Assembly (NCBI RefSeq): GCF_000003815.2
Contig: NC_049992.1
Span: 3,589,882-3,653,881, forward strand
Length of the DNA stretch: 64,000 bases
Direction of reading: 5' to 3'
From: Branchiostoma floridae
Lineage: Eukaryota > Chordata > Leptocardii > Amphioxiformes > Branchiostomatidae
A program made the position numbers and the translations under genes. A model generated the notes under the pieces. That model saw nothing but the letters and a program-made list of their open reading frames with translations, was not told the DNA's origin and did no database searches. Positions 1 to 11,600 of the stretch are shown in pieces. The stretch's first letter is position 1; each line of letters starts with the position of its first letter.

Positions 1-66
1 GGGGGGGGGAGAAGGGGAAGTAACGTTAGTGTTACACAATTGTCCTGATGTACAGGTTATATCTTA

Positions 67-2889
67 TCATGTGTACTGGTCCTGATGCATCTGTTTCGCC
101 ATCAGCTCCAGGAACTCGTCAAAATCCATCGTGCCGCTTCCTGGGGAGGAGGAGAAGCAACAACATTAGAGCGTGTACCTATTTGTGTTACACATCATGT
201 CCTGATTTACACTAAATTACAGGTTTATGTTTTGCCTTATAAGATGCTCCTTACGCCTGAGGTTCTGGCCGAGTTTCCCGGTATGGCCCTTGATCTAATA
301 TCTATAGTAAATCCACCAGAACTAATGAGCCGCTCCCTTACCGTCCTCGTCAGCCTCCGCCATGATTTCCTCTAGCTCCTTACGGCTCGGGTTCAGCCCG
401 ATCTGTTTCAGGATGGTCCCCAGGTTCTGCACGCTGATCTCGCCCTCCCCCTTCTGGTCAAACATGTCGAACGCCATCTGGAACTCTGCCGACGGGGGGA
501 TAAAGGAAGTTTTGAAACAGCCTCTTTGAGGAAAAACACCATTGGCATTATCTTCTTTCCTTAATTTTTACCTTATCCGAGAGGCTCTTTGTGTAATCGC
601 TATCTATCAACGAACAGCAAATAATTTCAGTGTAGATTATAGAGAATTGCTAAACTTTCATTCCAACACAAAGATAATGTAGGGACTTACCCCTAAATTT
701 TACGAGTCATTCTGTGAACAAGGTCGACGGAGATCGACCGAAAATTTAGGGGTAAGTCCCTACATTATCTTTGTGTTGGAATGAAAGTTTAGCAATTCTC
801 TATAATGTATTCCACCAACACAGATGAACTTTCATGCTAAATTTCAGTATAGGTTAAATCAGCTAGGAAGGCGCCACAACTATCAGCCCTCCTTTTTTTT
901 GGACAAAGCTGCCTACCAACCTTAAACTTCAGCACATGAAGGCGACAAAGTACACCACTAATACAGCGTGCTTTTCGGCCTTCTGTCTCATCCAAACTCC
1001 GTACGGCAAAAAATCTGATTTTTCTTACCCTCCACCAGGTCATCACTCAGCATGTCCCGTGCACTACCCTGACAGGGGGAAAGGAACGAACGAGTGAATG
1101 AATGAGTGAATGAATATAACAATCAATATATCAATATAAATATAAATATAACAATAAATATATCAATCAATATGAATGAATATATGAATAAATGAATGAA
1201 AAATCAGACCAGTAAGTCACAATGGATGAATGAAAGCGATTGATTAAAGGAATGAAGGAAGGAAGGAAGGAGAGAAGGAAGGATGGAAGGAAGGAAGGAA
1301 GGAAGGAAGGAAGGAAGGAAGGAAGGAAGGAAGGAAGGAAGGAAGGAAGGAAGGAAGGAAGGAAGGAAGGAAGGAAGGAAGGAAGGAAGGAAGGAAGGAA
1401 TATTCTTTATTGCAATAGTAGTTTATTAAGTTTATATGGTCAAAAATAAAAGAACGGTTTCTCGGTTCATATGGTGTCTAGGTGGCGCTGGGTCACTTCT
1501 GTGAGGATTCATCAAAAGTCAAAGGCGTCTAACGAAAAGCCAACAGTTGTAGAGCTAATACGGAGCCATTCAGCTCTTTATAAGTTTATTTCATCACTTT
1601 TAGATTTATGGACTAGTAAACTGACTACTTATCTTGTGATGTCAGCTGTGCGGTTATGGCAAATCGATCATCGCACAATGAAACAGTTTTGGGATCGTTC
1701 TTTCACGTTTAATTTGGCGCACATTGAGATGTTTTAAATCATTTATAAGGTTTTGACCGAATTTGGAGGTGTAGCGCCGGGTCGACGGCGGACCTTACTC
1801 GCCCCGGTTGCCATATAAGGAAACGGAGTAGTTTCATATGACAGTCGGCTGATGTAGCTGTTTGAGAAGTTTGTGAGTATTACCCGCATTGCCCTCTAAC
1901 TGTCCCTTATGTATTTGGATATTTGTTACGTTTGTCACAAGACAGAGGGTTGGTGCGGACAGATTCCTGGCATGGAAAACGTGCTTCTTGTCTGAATCAT
2001 GCTGTACGCTACCTGGCGATTTACGACAAAAATGCAATGAATCTTTACCTGTAGGGCTCTTCAGTTTTACTACATCAGCATTTAGGAGGTACGTGGATAT
2101 ATGGGACACAAGTATAGCAATGCTACCTTTCATAGCGGCTCTCTGGACCTTTTTTCGTCTTTTTTTCGCATAATACTTTTTCTGGCCTTTTTTTTTTGTA
2201 CTGGGTCACTTGTCCTGCTGGCTCTTACAGGCGACCTATAATGGCAATGCCGTAACTCCCGAATAGTAAGAACAGGTATTGAGTGAAAATAACGCTAAGA
2301 AAAAGAAATCTGTTTAACAAACTTTTCACTGGCATTTGCTGACAGATCATTGTCGACTTTTCCTAATTTAATACCTCTCCGTATTTGACTGTTTTACCGT
2401 CGTTCCAGACATTCGTGGTATTACCATGTGTTAAACACATATCAAGCAGGCACAAATTCTCCACAATGATCAAGATTGAAAATAAAACATCTTTTAACCG
2501 TCTTTGCACCATCAATTGGTCCTTTCGATGTCCTTTTTGCCAAGGTCATGCAAGTTTTATTTCATTTTGGAATTTATAACTGTTATTCAACACGAGCAAA
2601 TTACTTATCTCGAAAGACGGGTACCCATACTGCTGAAGTCAATTTGTTCGTGTTGAATGACCGTTACAAACTCCAACTTGGATTGTAGCAACACAGATGA
2701 GCTTTCGTGCTAAGTTTTATTTCATTTCGAACGAATTTTTTTTTCTTCTCTCAGACGTTCTCTCTTCCATTCTAATGCTTCTATATTCATCATTGTGGAC
2801 GGTACACATATGGATAAAACTGTTTGCACATGTAGCATCGTAAACAAATTACATGTTCGAAAAGAAGAAAGAACAGGCGAACTTACCAT
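67..2889 (-). CDS. TNNC: Troponin C, 5' part (four exons; gene continues off the left edge)
   Basis: Calcium sensor of the thin filament in muscle. Exons on the minus strand: 2887-2889 (only the ATG, followed at once by donor GTAAGT), 1029-1068, 342-485 and about 67-140. The phases agree (0, 1, 1). The protein begins M, then GSARDMLSDDLVEEFQMAFD, and continues through the first EF-hand pair. The loop of site II is DEDGSGTMDFDE, a canonical calcium loop. The loop of site I is DQKGEGEISVQN; it has K at position 3 and N at position 12 where D and E are usual, so it probably does not bind calcium. The left end of the last exon is unclear: the frame reaches a TGA at 67-69, but a weak donor may lie just before it, and the C-terminal lobe must lie outside the window. 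A calmodulin-like relative is possible, but the LSDDLVEEFQMAFDMFD stretch is typical of troponin C. Confidence 0.8.
636..806. repeat. Foldback element with 66-bp arms, in troponin C intron 3
   Basis: Positions 636-701 and 741-806 are near-perfect reverse complements around a loop of about 39 bases. The ends read ATTATAGAG and CTCTATAAT. This is a MITE-like foldback element of unassigned family lying between troponin C exons. No coding capacity is seen. Confidence 0.85.
1081..1200. repeat. AATG / ATATA simple repeat
   Basis: Low-complexity DNA built from GAATGAAT and AATATAAATATA runs. No gene is seen in it. Confidence 0.8.
1247..1400. repeat. (GGAA)n microsatellite
   Basis: About 150 bases of GGAA repeats with a few interruptions at the left end, inside troponin C intron 1. 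The lysine/glutamate/glycine-rich reading frame across it is an artefact of the repeat. GGAA is the ETS core, but nothing here shows regulatory use. Confidence 0.95.
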
Positions 2890-5302
2890 GGTGATACACT
2901 GTTTTTGCCCTTGGAGGTGAGATAGAGAAAATGGCGGCTGGATCTGGAGCGGTGACCTTGCTTGTGCCGAGGTGACCTCTGGAGGGTTCGATGTTCTCCC
3001 TGCACTCCTCACAAATACGGAGTGCACTGTTATGGAGACATACCTCCCCTTACCGGGCGGCAAGGCACCGCTGGAACCCTGCTGACACTCACCCCTTGTG
3101 TGGAGGAACTGATCTCCAAGCAGATACGGAGAGACAAAGTCGTAAACTTTTCTCAGGTTCCCGGATTTGGTATGGTTGCCCATGGATACTGTCTTGGCCC
3201 ATGGATACTGTTACGACATAGCGAGTTTGCCAACGGAAGATCTTCCTAGAGAGTATCCGACTAACCAGAACGCGTAGTTTCGAAATTATTCTGTTTACGA
3301 GAAAGTAACATGGGTTTACCTGATGCTTCTTTAGTTTGAGGCATCCCTAAAGGATGCTACGGAATTTCTTACTCATTGCAACCCGCTTTACCCAGTGGCA
3401 TATTCTGTTGCCAATAATCAAATATATGATTTACTGCTGCCTCTTTTCCAATGCGACAATCACGAGGTCCAAAACACAACCAACATATAAAGTATAAACT
3501 CCAATGGTCTCTGACGTGTATACAATGACGATATGTACAGGCATAGGTGCGTGGGCTCCATAAATGTGCAAGTTTTTCTACAGCTTTAAGAGCCGCTACT
3601 TTTACGTTTGGCGTTATTCTAAGTATTGGAATCATAAACCCTTATCTGCAGTACCGATTCGGATTCCTTGGAGACGAGTGCCCAAACCCAGTGTTTATGG
3701 CAATTTCAATTGCTAACGTCTACAAAAGTATAAAGATTCCAGTAAAACGAAAATAAGGGAACTAGCGATCTCTAGGAATGTTTGAAACGTACAACTACCC
3801 CACATATCTGTTTCATGGTTGTCGTTCGAGCGTTGTGTTATTAATACTGAATTTTTCACACCAGATATAGACTTCACCCATTAGGTATTCATCAATCTGA
3901 TCGAGCCGATTTCAGAAATTATTAAGATTATTTTCTTCAAGATACGGAATGCACGAAAAGCTACAACAGAAAGCATGTACATGTTACGCAATACCACTGC
4001 GTCCAGCGATCCACTTTGATATCTGTACGCATTGTGATCAACCATACCGGCAACACTATGTAGATATGGTTGTCACGCGCGAACCGTTGTGTGTTATGTC
4101 TCTATTACAGGCTCTGTGTGATCTCTCTGATCTCTCTATTACACACTAAAAATAGCCGAGGTCATAACAAGCGGAGAGAATTTCATACGGAATCCAATCT
4201 ATCAGGTGACCGATTTCTAATCGAACGCACAGCTGTCCTTGCGTGATGATATTTGATACCAGACTGCCATGATGTCATACGCGATTCTGTTCTAATGTCA
4301 TGAGCACGAATAAAGGTCACTTATCAATAAGTAATAAAGTGCTTTCAGCAACGCCTCATTATATAGTTATTATTGCAACATGAGATGCACTTAACGCTAT
4401 GTTATGGACTCCTTTGTAAACGTTGACAGGGCCGTGACGATCGGGTCAGCTGACTATATAAGCCATTGCGGCTGTCCGTGTTTGGGCCATCGGATATTCA
4501 TTTTATGGATGCTACCCAGGGAGACACTGACCACTGTATCGGCAGCTTAAAATCAATTCACTAATGCCATTTAAAATGGGCAGTAAGATATTGTCTAAAA
4601 CTGCGTCAAAGCAAATGAATAAGCGATGAAATTTATTAAAACCGGCCCAAATTTCTGTTTAAAAAAAAACGTCTGGATTTCTAAACAAGTAGGAAATTTT
4701 CTCACCCATTCGCATATGGATTTAAGATTTAGTTTGGTCATGATCAGGTGATGACATCTATGAAATTGCGTTGTAGCGGCCTTAGTGCCCCCGGGGCGTA
4801 CAGAATGCAGCTGTAACTGCCTTTGATTGCTCGTACGTAGTAAACAGACCGTCACTATCCCCGGTGTGCATGTAATAGCGCTCCTCATATTCACCTCACG
4901 TCTTCACGTCACCAGGGAAGATTCTGCTGTCAGCTCGCGATAGAAGGTCGCCACGGCTAACGGCTCTTCCGACCTTCAAAAGGACGTCGGCACGGAACAA
5001 ACACGCACGAGCGGTGTACATGTTTACCGGTCGGAATCATAAACGGATTCTTTCTTCAGCGAATGAGAGGCGTCAGCTGTGTACGTCGTCTGTGAGCCCA
5101 GGAGGAAGATGAGAGGGAAGGAGGAAATGGCGAAGATTCTCGCATCGGATGAAGAGGACGAGGAAAAATCGATGTTTCAAGAAATCCACTAGCATCATCT
5201 CTGTGGTGTAGGGTGCTAGGAATCCGTGGAGTTCGTATGAGGCGTACTAACAGCATCTTCTCGGTGGAGTGAGTTCTGGTGTCCGCGGAGTTTGTCTTCA
5301 CC
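2890..5302. other. Spacer upstream of troponin C, no gene recognised
   Basis: No conserved coding segment was recognised on either strand. It presumably holds the promoter and any 5' leader of troponin C. A CTCCAAGCAGAT motif lies at about 3113-3124. Confidence 0.5.
4455..4462 (+). promoter_or_regulatory. TATA-box-like motif
   Basis: TATATAAG sits in GC-containing sequence about 850 bases before the plus-strand reading frame at 5303. It matches the TATA consensus, but no start site can be shown. Confidence 0.2.
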
Positions 5303-5707
5303 ATGCCGCTGCTGCTGAACTGCCGGGTCCTGCTCGTGCTGACAGTCTCGCTGCAGGTAGTGGACGTGCCGTGCTCCTCGGCGTGGGGAGGGGAAGGGTC
5401 CCGCCGAGCCCCGCCGGTCTCCCCGTCTAAACTCCTCTCGGCTCGCGTGGTCTCAGCCATCCTGCTGACCTGCTTCATCATTGACCTGGTGGACATCATC
5501 AGGTACTTCCTCCATAACCCGAACTGGGCCGACTTCAGGTGGCAACTACCGGGGTTCTTACGTCTTACAGGTGGGAGTAAAGACGGAGCCGTACAGGTGT
5601 ACCAGCCAGGTGTGTCGGGGGAAGGAAGGAAGCCCAAGATCTCTACAGGTGCGTTCGATACCCAGGTGAAGGACCCAAAAAGGCATCGACTGATGAGAAT
5701 ACGGTAG
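5303..5707 (+). CDS. Candidate small secreted or membrane protein, single exon
   Basis: An open frame of 134 codons begins with ATG in a good context (ACCATGC). The first 20 or so residues (MPLLLNCRVLLVLTVSLQVV) look like a signal peptide. A second hydrophobic stretch, LLSARVVSAILLTCFIIDLV at about residues 42-61, could span a membrane. An ATTAAA polyadenylation signal lies 22 bases after the stop. I do not recognise the family. A long minus-strand frame over the same bases has low-complexity S/R/P composition and looks like its shadow. ACAG/GTGGGA near 5572 could be a donor, so this may instead be one exon of a spliced gene. Confidence 0.4.
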   Translation: MPLLLNCRVLLVLTVSLQVVDVPCSSAWGGEGSRRAPPVSPSKLLSARVVSAILLTCFIIDLVDIIRYFLHNPNWADFRWQLPGFLRLTGGSKDGAVQVYQPGVSGEGRKPKISTGAFDTQVKDPKRHRLMRIR

Positions 5708-5728
5708 ACTCGGAGATGGGAGGTTCTT

Positions 5729-5734
5729 ATTAAA
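5729..5734 (+). terminator. ATTAAA polyadenylation signal
   Basis: Common variant signal, 22 bases past the stop at 5707. Confidence 0.35.
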
Positions 5735-6293
5735 CATCTTGTCATCTGTCAGTTTTTAAAAATTGTTGTGTATGACATTGTGCATATGTATATGTATATA
5801 ACGTATACAACGCTTGAGACATACATGTGTAGATATACATTGTAATATTACGTGTCTGAATCGACAGCGTCCCATGATAGTTTTGGTTATAATGAATATC
5901 TCTACAGTATTATGGTGGCACAGAAATGTAAATATCCAGGAATTGCACTTTAGAATTACTGTTATGTTTAGTTCCAAGGCCGTCATTATATACTATGTAC
6001 CATCTATGTAACAACTCTACACAGCTGTACAGCTGACACCAAGGCAACCAGAATCCCAAGAAACAAGTGACAATTCTCTGTGTACTCCCCGTGTACCTAC
6101 TGTACATTCGGCGCACGTACTGTAAGGTGTTACATAAGATATCACCAAATGCCGCGGTCAGAATAAATCCACATTTCTCGGTATTCCTCGCGCCTTGCGG
6201 AAAGGTTGTGTGTATCTGTAACAACTACGAATATACCATGCATCTGGGACAATCATTTCACAATATAACGTTATCACTACATGGTGTCACATG

Positions 6294-6874
6294 CCCGTAG
6301 CCAGGATTTTGGTTGGGGGGGGTTCTTTTTAGTATTTGTGGGACCATCGAGCGCCGCAGGCGCGAGACTCACGCCAAAGGCGTGAGCTGCCTAGGGGGGT
6401 CCGGGGGCATGCACCCCCGGGAAAAATTGAAATCTTAACCCTCTGAAACGCCATTTCCTGCATTTTGACGGGAAAAATTTGCTGGTTAAGTTTAATGGAA
6501 TTTCTCTTAAAATACACAAGGTTTTTGGCATAAGTCTTTGAGGCCGACTCCCCCGACATATTTTCACCATGTCCGATACCAAAGGCGGGAGGCGTTGCAA
6601 TGGTGGTCTGGGGAAATTTTGAAATCTGGACCCTCTGAAAAGCCATTTCCTGCACTTTCTGGGGGCAAATTTTGCTGATAGACTCACTAGGATTGAATGA
6701 AATGTCTATCAGTGAATAATGCAAATCTGTCATGCTTTTGAAAAAAATCTTGGACATGAAAAAGGGGACCTTTGAGCATGAAAAAGTGGACCTTTGTGCG
6801 TGAAAAAGCGGACCTTTGAGCATGTGGGGGGGGGGGGGTTCTTCCGAACCCTTCGAACCCCCCCTGGCTACGGG
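6294..6874. mobile_element. Non-autonomous element with CCCGTAGCCAGG ends, carrying the shared core
   Basis: The left end CCCGTAGCCAGG and right end CCTGGCTACGGG are exact inverted repeats, flanked on both sides by CATG (a possible 4-bp duplication, but palindromic and so ambiguous). Inside are two units of the core found elsewhere in this window. The units align at about 6438 and 6629, a period of about 190 bases, with text such as GGACCCTCTGAAA followed by GCCATTTCCTGCA. Runs of G and C lie just inside the ends. Open frames across it show no known domain. Confidence 0.75.
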
Positions 6875-7249
6875 CATGTGTCAACATTGTGAGACGCACA
6901 CACATTATTTGTAGCTCTATCGGCGTACATCGACATGTATATGTAAACGTACAGTGTCCACATAAGGGTGGGTTCACATGTGTGTATATATTCAAGTCCG
7001 TATGGAAGTTTTAGCCTGCACTACAGGCTCCATAGGTCGCCGGAAAATAATAGAAATTGGATACAGCCAGATAAGACATATAGAATGTCAGAGGAGTTTG
7101 TTTTTCGCGCGCAAACCATACTCCTCGGACAACTAACTTCTTTGGCATGTTGTGTGTTTATATTTGTCCAATTTCCATTTTTTTTATATATACGCATATA
7201 TACATATATATACGCGTGTAAGCCCGGGTTAAGGGATTAAGCCTCTTAA

Positions 7250-7983
7250 ACTAAATATGTATATTAGAAGCTAGTATAGGATTATTACGGGAGAGGTTTT
7301 ATGCTATGTTGCAATATTGGGGAGCTGACATGTTGTTGACACTTTGTAACTAAAAATAGATTATTGATGATGATAATGAGGAAACTGAACACAGTCCTTT
7401 ACTCTATTATTATATTTTTAATAAGAGCACTATAACTAAGACGGTAGCAGCTTTCTGCGTGTAAAAATAAAATAAACATATTACAAACTTTTATCTTCAC
7501 GCCAAGAATGCCTGACTAACACTGATCAGTAAAACAGTCCAACAAAAATATTTTGATTTGTAACACAGTGCTTCAACAAATATCAACAACAGCAACAAAA
7601 GCTATAAACACAACAACAATACCATCAGCAACAGTAATGGAGATACATGTAATAATAATACTATAATTTGATTATTAATTGACCGAAAGCGAATTTTCAG
7701 TCACTCGTATCGGCAACAGTAACAATGCTATGCATGATAACAAGACGTCAGATATTAAGAAAGACACGGTAAAACCGTAAGACTGTAACATCTTAAGTCT
7801 TCCTCGCAGTAGGACTAAATACTAAGAATCTTGCAACCAACTGACTTCGAGGCCGCATCTCAGATTGTTTTAACTTGTTTCACCCTAAAATTGCCACTTT
7901 GTACCCGTTGTATACTCTACTTGGCACTCAGTACTCATGAAGAAACGTTACGACGTTAATGGTTGGATGTAGATTTCCTGTAT
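7250..7983. other. AT-rich spacer, nothing recognised
   Basis: No gene, RNA or clear repeat was seen in this AT-rich stretch between the 6.3-kb element and the palindrome. Confidence 0.5.
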
Positions 7984-8021
7984 GCAAGGAGGTTATATCA
8001 CATGTGATATAACCTCCTTGC
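7984..8021. repeat. Perfect 38-bp palindrome
   Basis: The half site GCAAGGAGGTTATATCACA is followed directly by its exact reverse complement, with no spacer. It lies about 20 bases before the 42-bp minisatellite. Confidence 0.95.
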
Positions 8022-8039
8022 TTTATGTAAGGCATGTAG

Positions 8040-8635
8040 GATCATGTAGCAACGCTCTAAGAGGCCCGAAGATCTACTATAAGGCAATGTAGTAACGCCT
8101 TGAGAGGCCCGAAGATCTACTATAAGGCGTGTAGTAACGCCTTGAGAGGCCCGGAGATCTACTATAAGGCATGTAGTATTAATGCCTTGAGAGGCCCGAA
8201 GATCTGCTATAAGGCGTGTAGTAACGCCTTGAGAGGCCCGGAGATCTACTATAAGGCCTGTAGTAACGCCTTGAGAGGCCCGGAGATCTACTATAAGGCC
8301 TGTAGCCTTGAGAGGCCCGGAGATCTACTATAAGGCGTGTAGTAACGCCTTGAGAGGTCCGGAGATCTACTATAAGGCATGTAGTAATAACGCCTTGAGA
8401 GGTCCGAAGATCTACTATAAGGTCTGTAGTAACGCCTTGAGAGGCCCGGAGATCTACTATAAGGCGTGTAGTAACGCCTTGAGAGGCCCGGAGATCTACT
8501 ATAAGGCATGTAGTAACGCCTTGAGAGGCCCGGAGTTCTACTATAAGGCGTGTAGTACGTAACGCCTTGAGAGGCCCAAAGATCTACTATAAGGCGTGTA
8601 GTAACGCCTTGAGAGGCCCGGAGATTGTCCTATCG
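8040..8635. repeat. 42-bp minisatellite, about 14 units
   Basis: The unit begins TAACGCCTTGAGAGGCCC and ends GATCTACTATAAGGCGTGTAG. Most units are 42 bases, with a few carrying small insertions such as TAA or ATT. Because 42 is a multiple of three, frames on both strands stay open through it. The right edge runs into the terminal exon of the minus-strand gene, and that gene's stop codon lies inside the array. Confidence 0.95.
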
Positions 8636-11600
8636 TGCAGTTTCCAGTCCAGCGCCGTGAAGTCCGCGTTCTCCAGTCGCTCCCTCTCCGTCCGCTCCAC
8701 TCCCTCCAGCCGCGCCGTGTGCTCCCGGAGGCTGGGGAGAGAGAGCACAGAAACGGTGAGATTGCGTGGCGTAATCGGCAGCGTGTACGTAATCTCCATG
8801 CAGATTTACCAGTAGCATACGATAGAATCAAAGCTGGCTAAGGAGCATAGCTGACCAAAGGGAGTCATCAGCCACTGGGTAGCCAAACACACTCCTAAAA
8901 CGGCTTCACTCCTCTGGCAGCTTTTGATTCTATCTTATACTCCCGTAGGATCTGCTTGGAGATAACGTGTTCGGCTGAGGACCTACAGGTCGGGTTCGAA
9001 TTCTGCCATGTCACCGATCTTGTGCCCTTGGAAATGACAAGACTTTCCCCACTTCACTCAGGTGGAAATGGTAACTACGTCATGGGCATGTGACACACAC
9101 CGCAAAATGACACTTATTCAACTCTCAGATATGGCGGACGACGCGTGACATCTTAGTCACATGAGTGCAAAAACAAGTGACGTCATACTCACAGCCGCCG
9201 GTCGTACAGCACGCAGATCATACAGAACACTTCCCGGTCAAAGGTCATGTCCGAGTCCAGGTCCAGCAGCTCCATAATCCACGTCAGACGCGCTGATGAC
9301 GAGTCACGCTCGTACAGCTCCTGCACAGCCTTTTGCACGTCCTGCAGAAAGAGGGAAATACGTTATCATTACCACTGATGACGCAATGGTGACGCACGGC
9401 TTTCAACACGTCCTACAGGCAGAGGGAAACACATTATCATTACCAATGGAGACGCACTGGTGACGCGTTAATGACGCATCGCGGTCGTACAGCTCCTGCA
9501 CAGCCTTTAGCACGTCCTAGACAGAATCAGCTTTTTTTTACTCTAATAATCTTCTGAAGTAAAAAAAGGGAACCGACAAATTTATCCTGAATAATGTTTG
9601 ATTGATTGGTTGATTAAAAACGCGAGCTGTAGCGAATTCGCATGCTTCAGGCTGAGGCCGACTATTAACATACGATACAACACAAGACAATGCAATATAA
9701 AAAGAAGCAAGAGACAAGGACAATTCAAACTGTTAACTTTTTCTCTAGCATTGAATTCAGTCACAATTCTTAGAATAAGACTTTTATACGTTCATCAGGA
9801 CGATTTGGATTGAAACTATGACTCTTTATTCGGGAGAGTGTCCTGTGTTCTTTAAATCTTACCTTGAAGGCTAATGATCCGGAGTGTCTCCAGTCCTGTT
9901 TGTCGAAGACGTCCCTGTAGACCAGCTGACGCGTCTTGTTGAGTTTGCAGTACTTGGACAGATACTGGCGGGGCGTCAGTGCTGAGGGAGGAAGGTTGTT
10001 GAGGTTACAATGTGGTACTCTCTAAGCAGAGGTTCGGCTCAGGCTGTTTTTGACGTGTTTCTAGACGTGTTTGTCGGGCTTTCCATTTTCCGTTTTCTTC
10101 ATGTCCAAGAAAACAAGATAAAATGGAAAGTCGACAAACACGCCTAACATAAGTCAATAATAGCCGAACCTCTGCTTGGAGAGTAACACTGTGGCCTACA
10201 TACATTAGGAATTTGTGATTAACGTACACACGAAATGATGAATATTATTCTGCTGACAAATAGATATTAATCAACCACGTACTATATAGAAATGTAGGCC
10301 GATGGGTACTCAAGTCAACACTAATGTGATTGATTGGTTCATTGCTCGAGCTATCGATTGATTGAGGGATAATTGCATGGCTAATTGACTTACTAGTATG
10401 TATTTAATTCTTTGCCTGGGTATTGAACTATAGGAACTAGGGCTGGGTACCGGTACAGGAAATTCAGGTCCAGGTCCGGTTCAGGTCCAGAGGATCAGGT
10501 CCTGGTCCGGACCTGAACCTGGACCTGATTCAGTATGACTCATATCAAGCGTCCATTTCACTAAAAAGAAATCTGTTTGGTGGAGTATTAGACTCATACT
10601 GGCGTTTTAAAATCCTACAAAGCTGTCTGCACCTGTACGATTGGCTGTAAAACTTGGTAGAAATTACTATAAACTCTACTCTACTTCACTCTTGTTATTT
10701 TCTTCCACTTGCAAGCGCCAAAACGTGTGAATGCCTTATGAAATAATCTGTTAGTTTTCTAATCGGTCCAACATCCGGCCCACCTAATTTTTTCAGGTTC
10801 AGTTTTTCTGGACCGGTCCAATAAGAAAAACCGGTTTTGTACCGGTACGCTGTACCGATACCCAGCCCTAATAGGAACAGTTACTTACTGTCCAGTTCCC
10901 TGAGATCCATGGGCAGCTCAAACCTGCTGACCAGGCCGTGCACACTCGGGATCTAAGGACGGAATAAACGTGGTCAGTTATAGAGTAAATAGCAGATTTA
11001 ATCAGTCATGTTCCAACCCTTAAAGCCCCCCTTTTAACGACCATATGCTAAAGGCGTTTCAACCTTTTACAGGATTTCACTTTCCATTTACAAGATTATG
11101 CCTTGCACTGTGATATGGTATTTCAAGTTTTGCCATTTCGTGCCATAGACAATTACAAATTTTGAAAATTCCAACTGTGTTGCTTTTTTACATCAATAAT
11201 CCATCTTGACAGAAACAGGTACCAATGTCCTTCTCTCTGCAGTTGCTGAATAACAAGGGATGTCTGTGTATAATGTAAACGAATTTGTTGCCATGACAAC
11301 CGCCCATGTAAGATGATTACAGCCTAATTTCTCCGTCATCATTCCCACCGGGGATTTCTGTTACCATGGAAACGATATTTGCGGAAAAATCGTTACAATC
11401 TTCTATCTGGGGCTGAATACAAGTCGCACATCAGGAATAAGAAGTGGGGTTAGTAACGTATTTAGCATGTTAAGTGTATAATTTGCCCGGCTTTGTATCT
11501 CGATCAAACAATGCTGAAATATACCTTGGAATATCCTTTTTTTTCTACAATGCGCTTGGAATGTAATTATTACAAAGAAACAGATTTGTCTTTTTGTCAA

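Noticed and set aside
1240-1449. Open frame rich in GRKE repeats
   Set aside because: It is the (GGAA)n microsatellite read in one frame.
5056-5745. Long minus-strand frame of 229 codons
   Set aside because: Low-complexity S, R, T and P composition with no domain; it overlaps the more protein-like plus-strand frame and looks like its shadow.
8040-8635. Array of 42-bp repeats as a possible CRISPR
   Set aside because: The repeats abut with no unique spacers, and the DNA is animal nuclear; it is a minisatellite.
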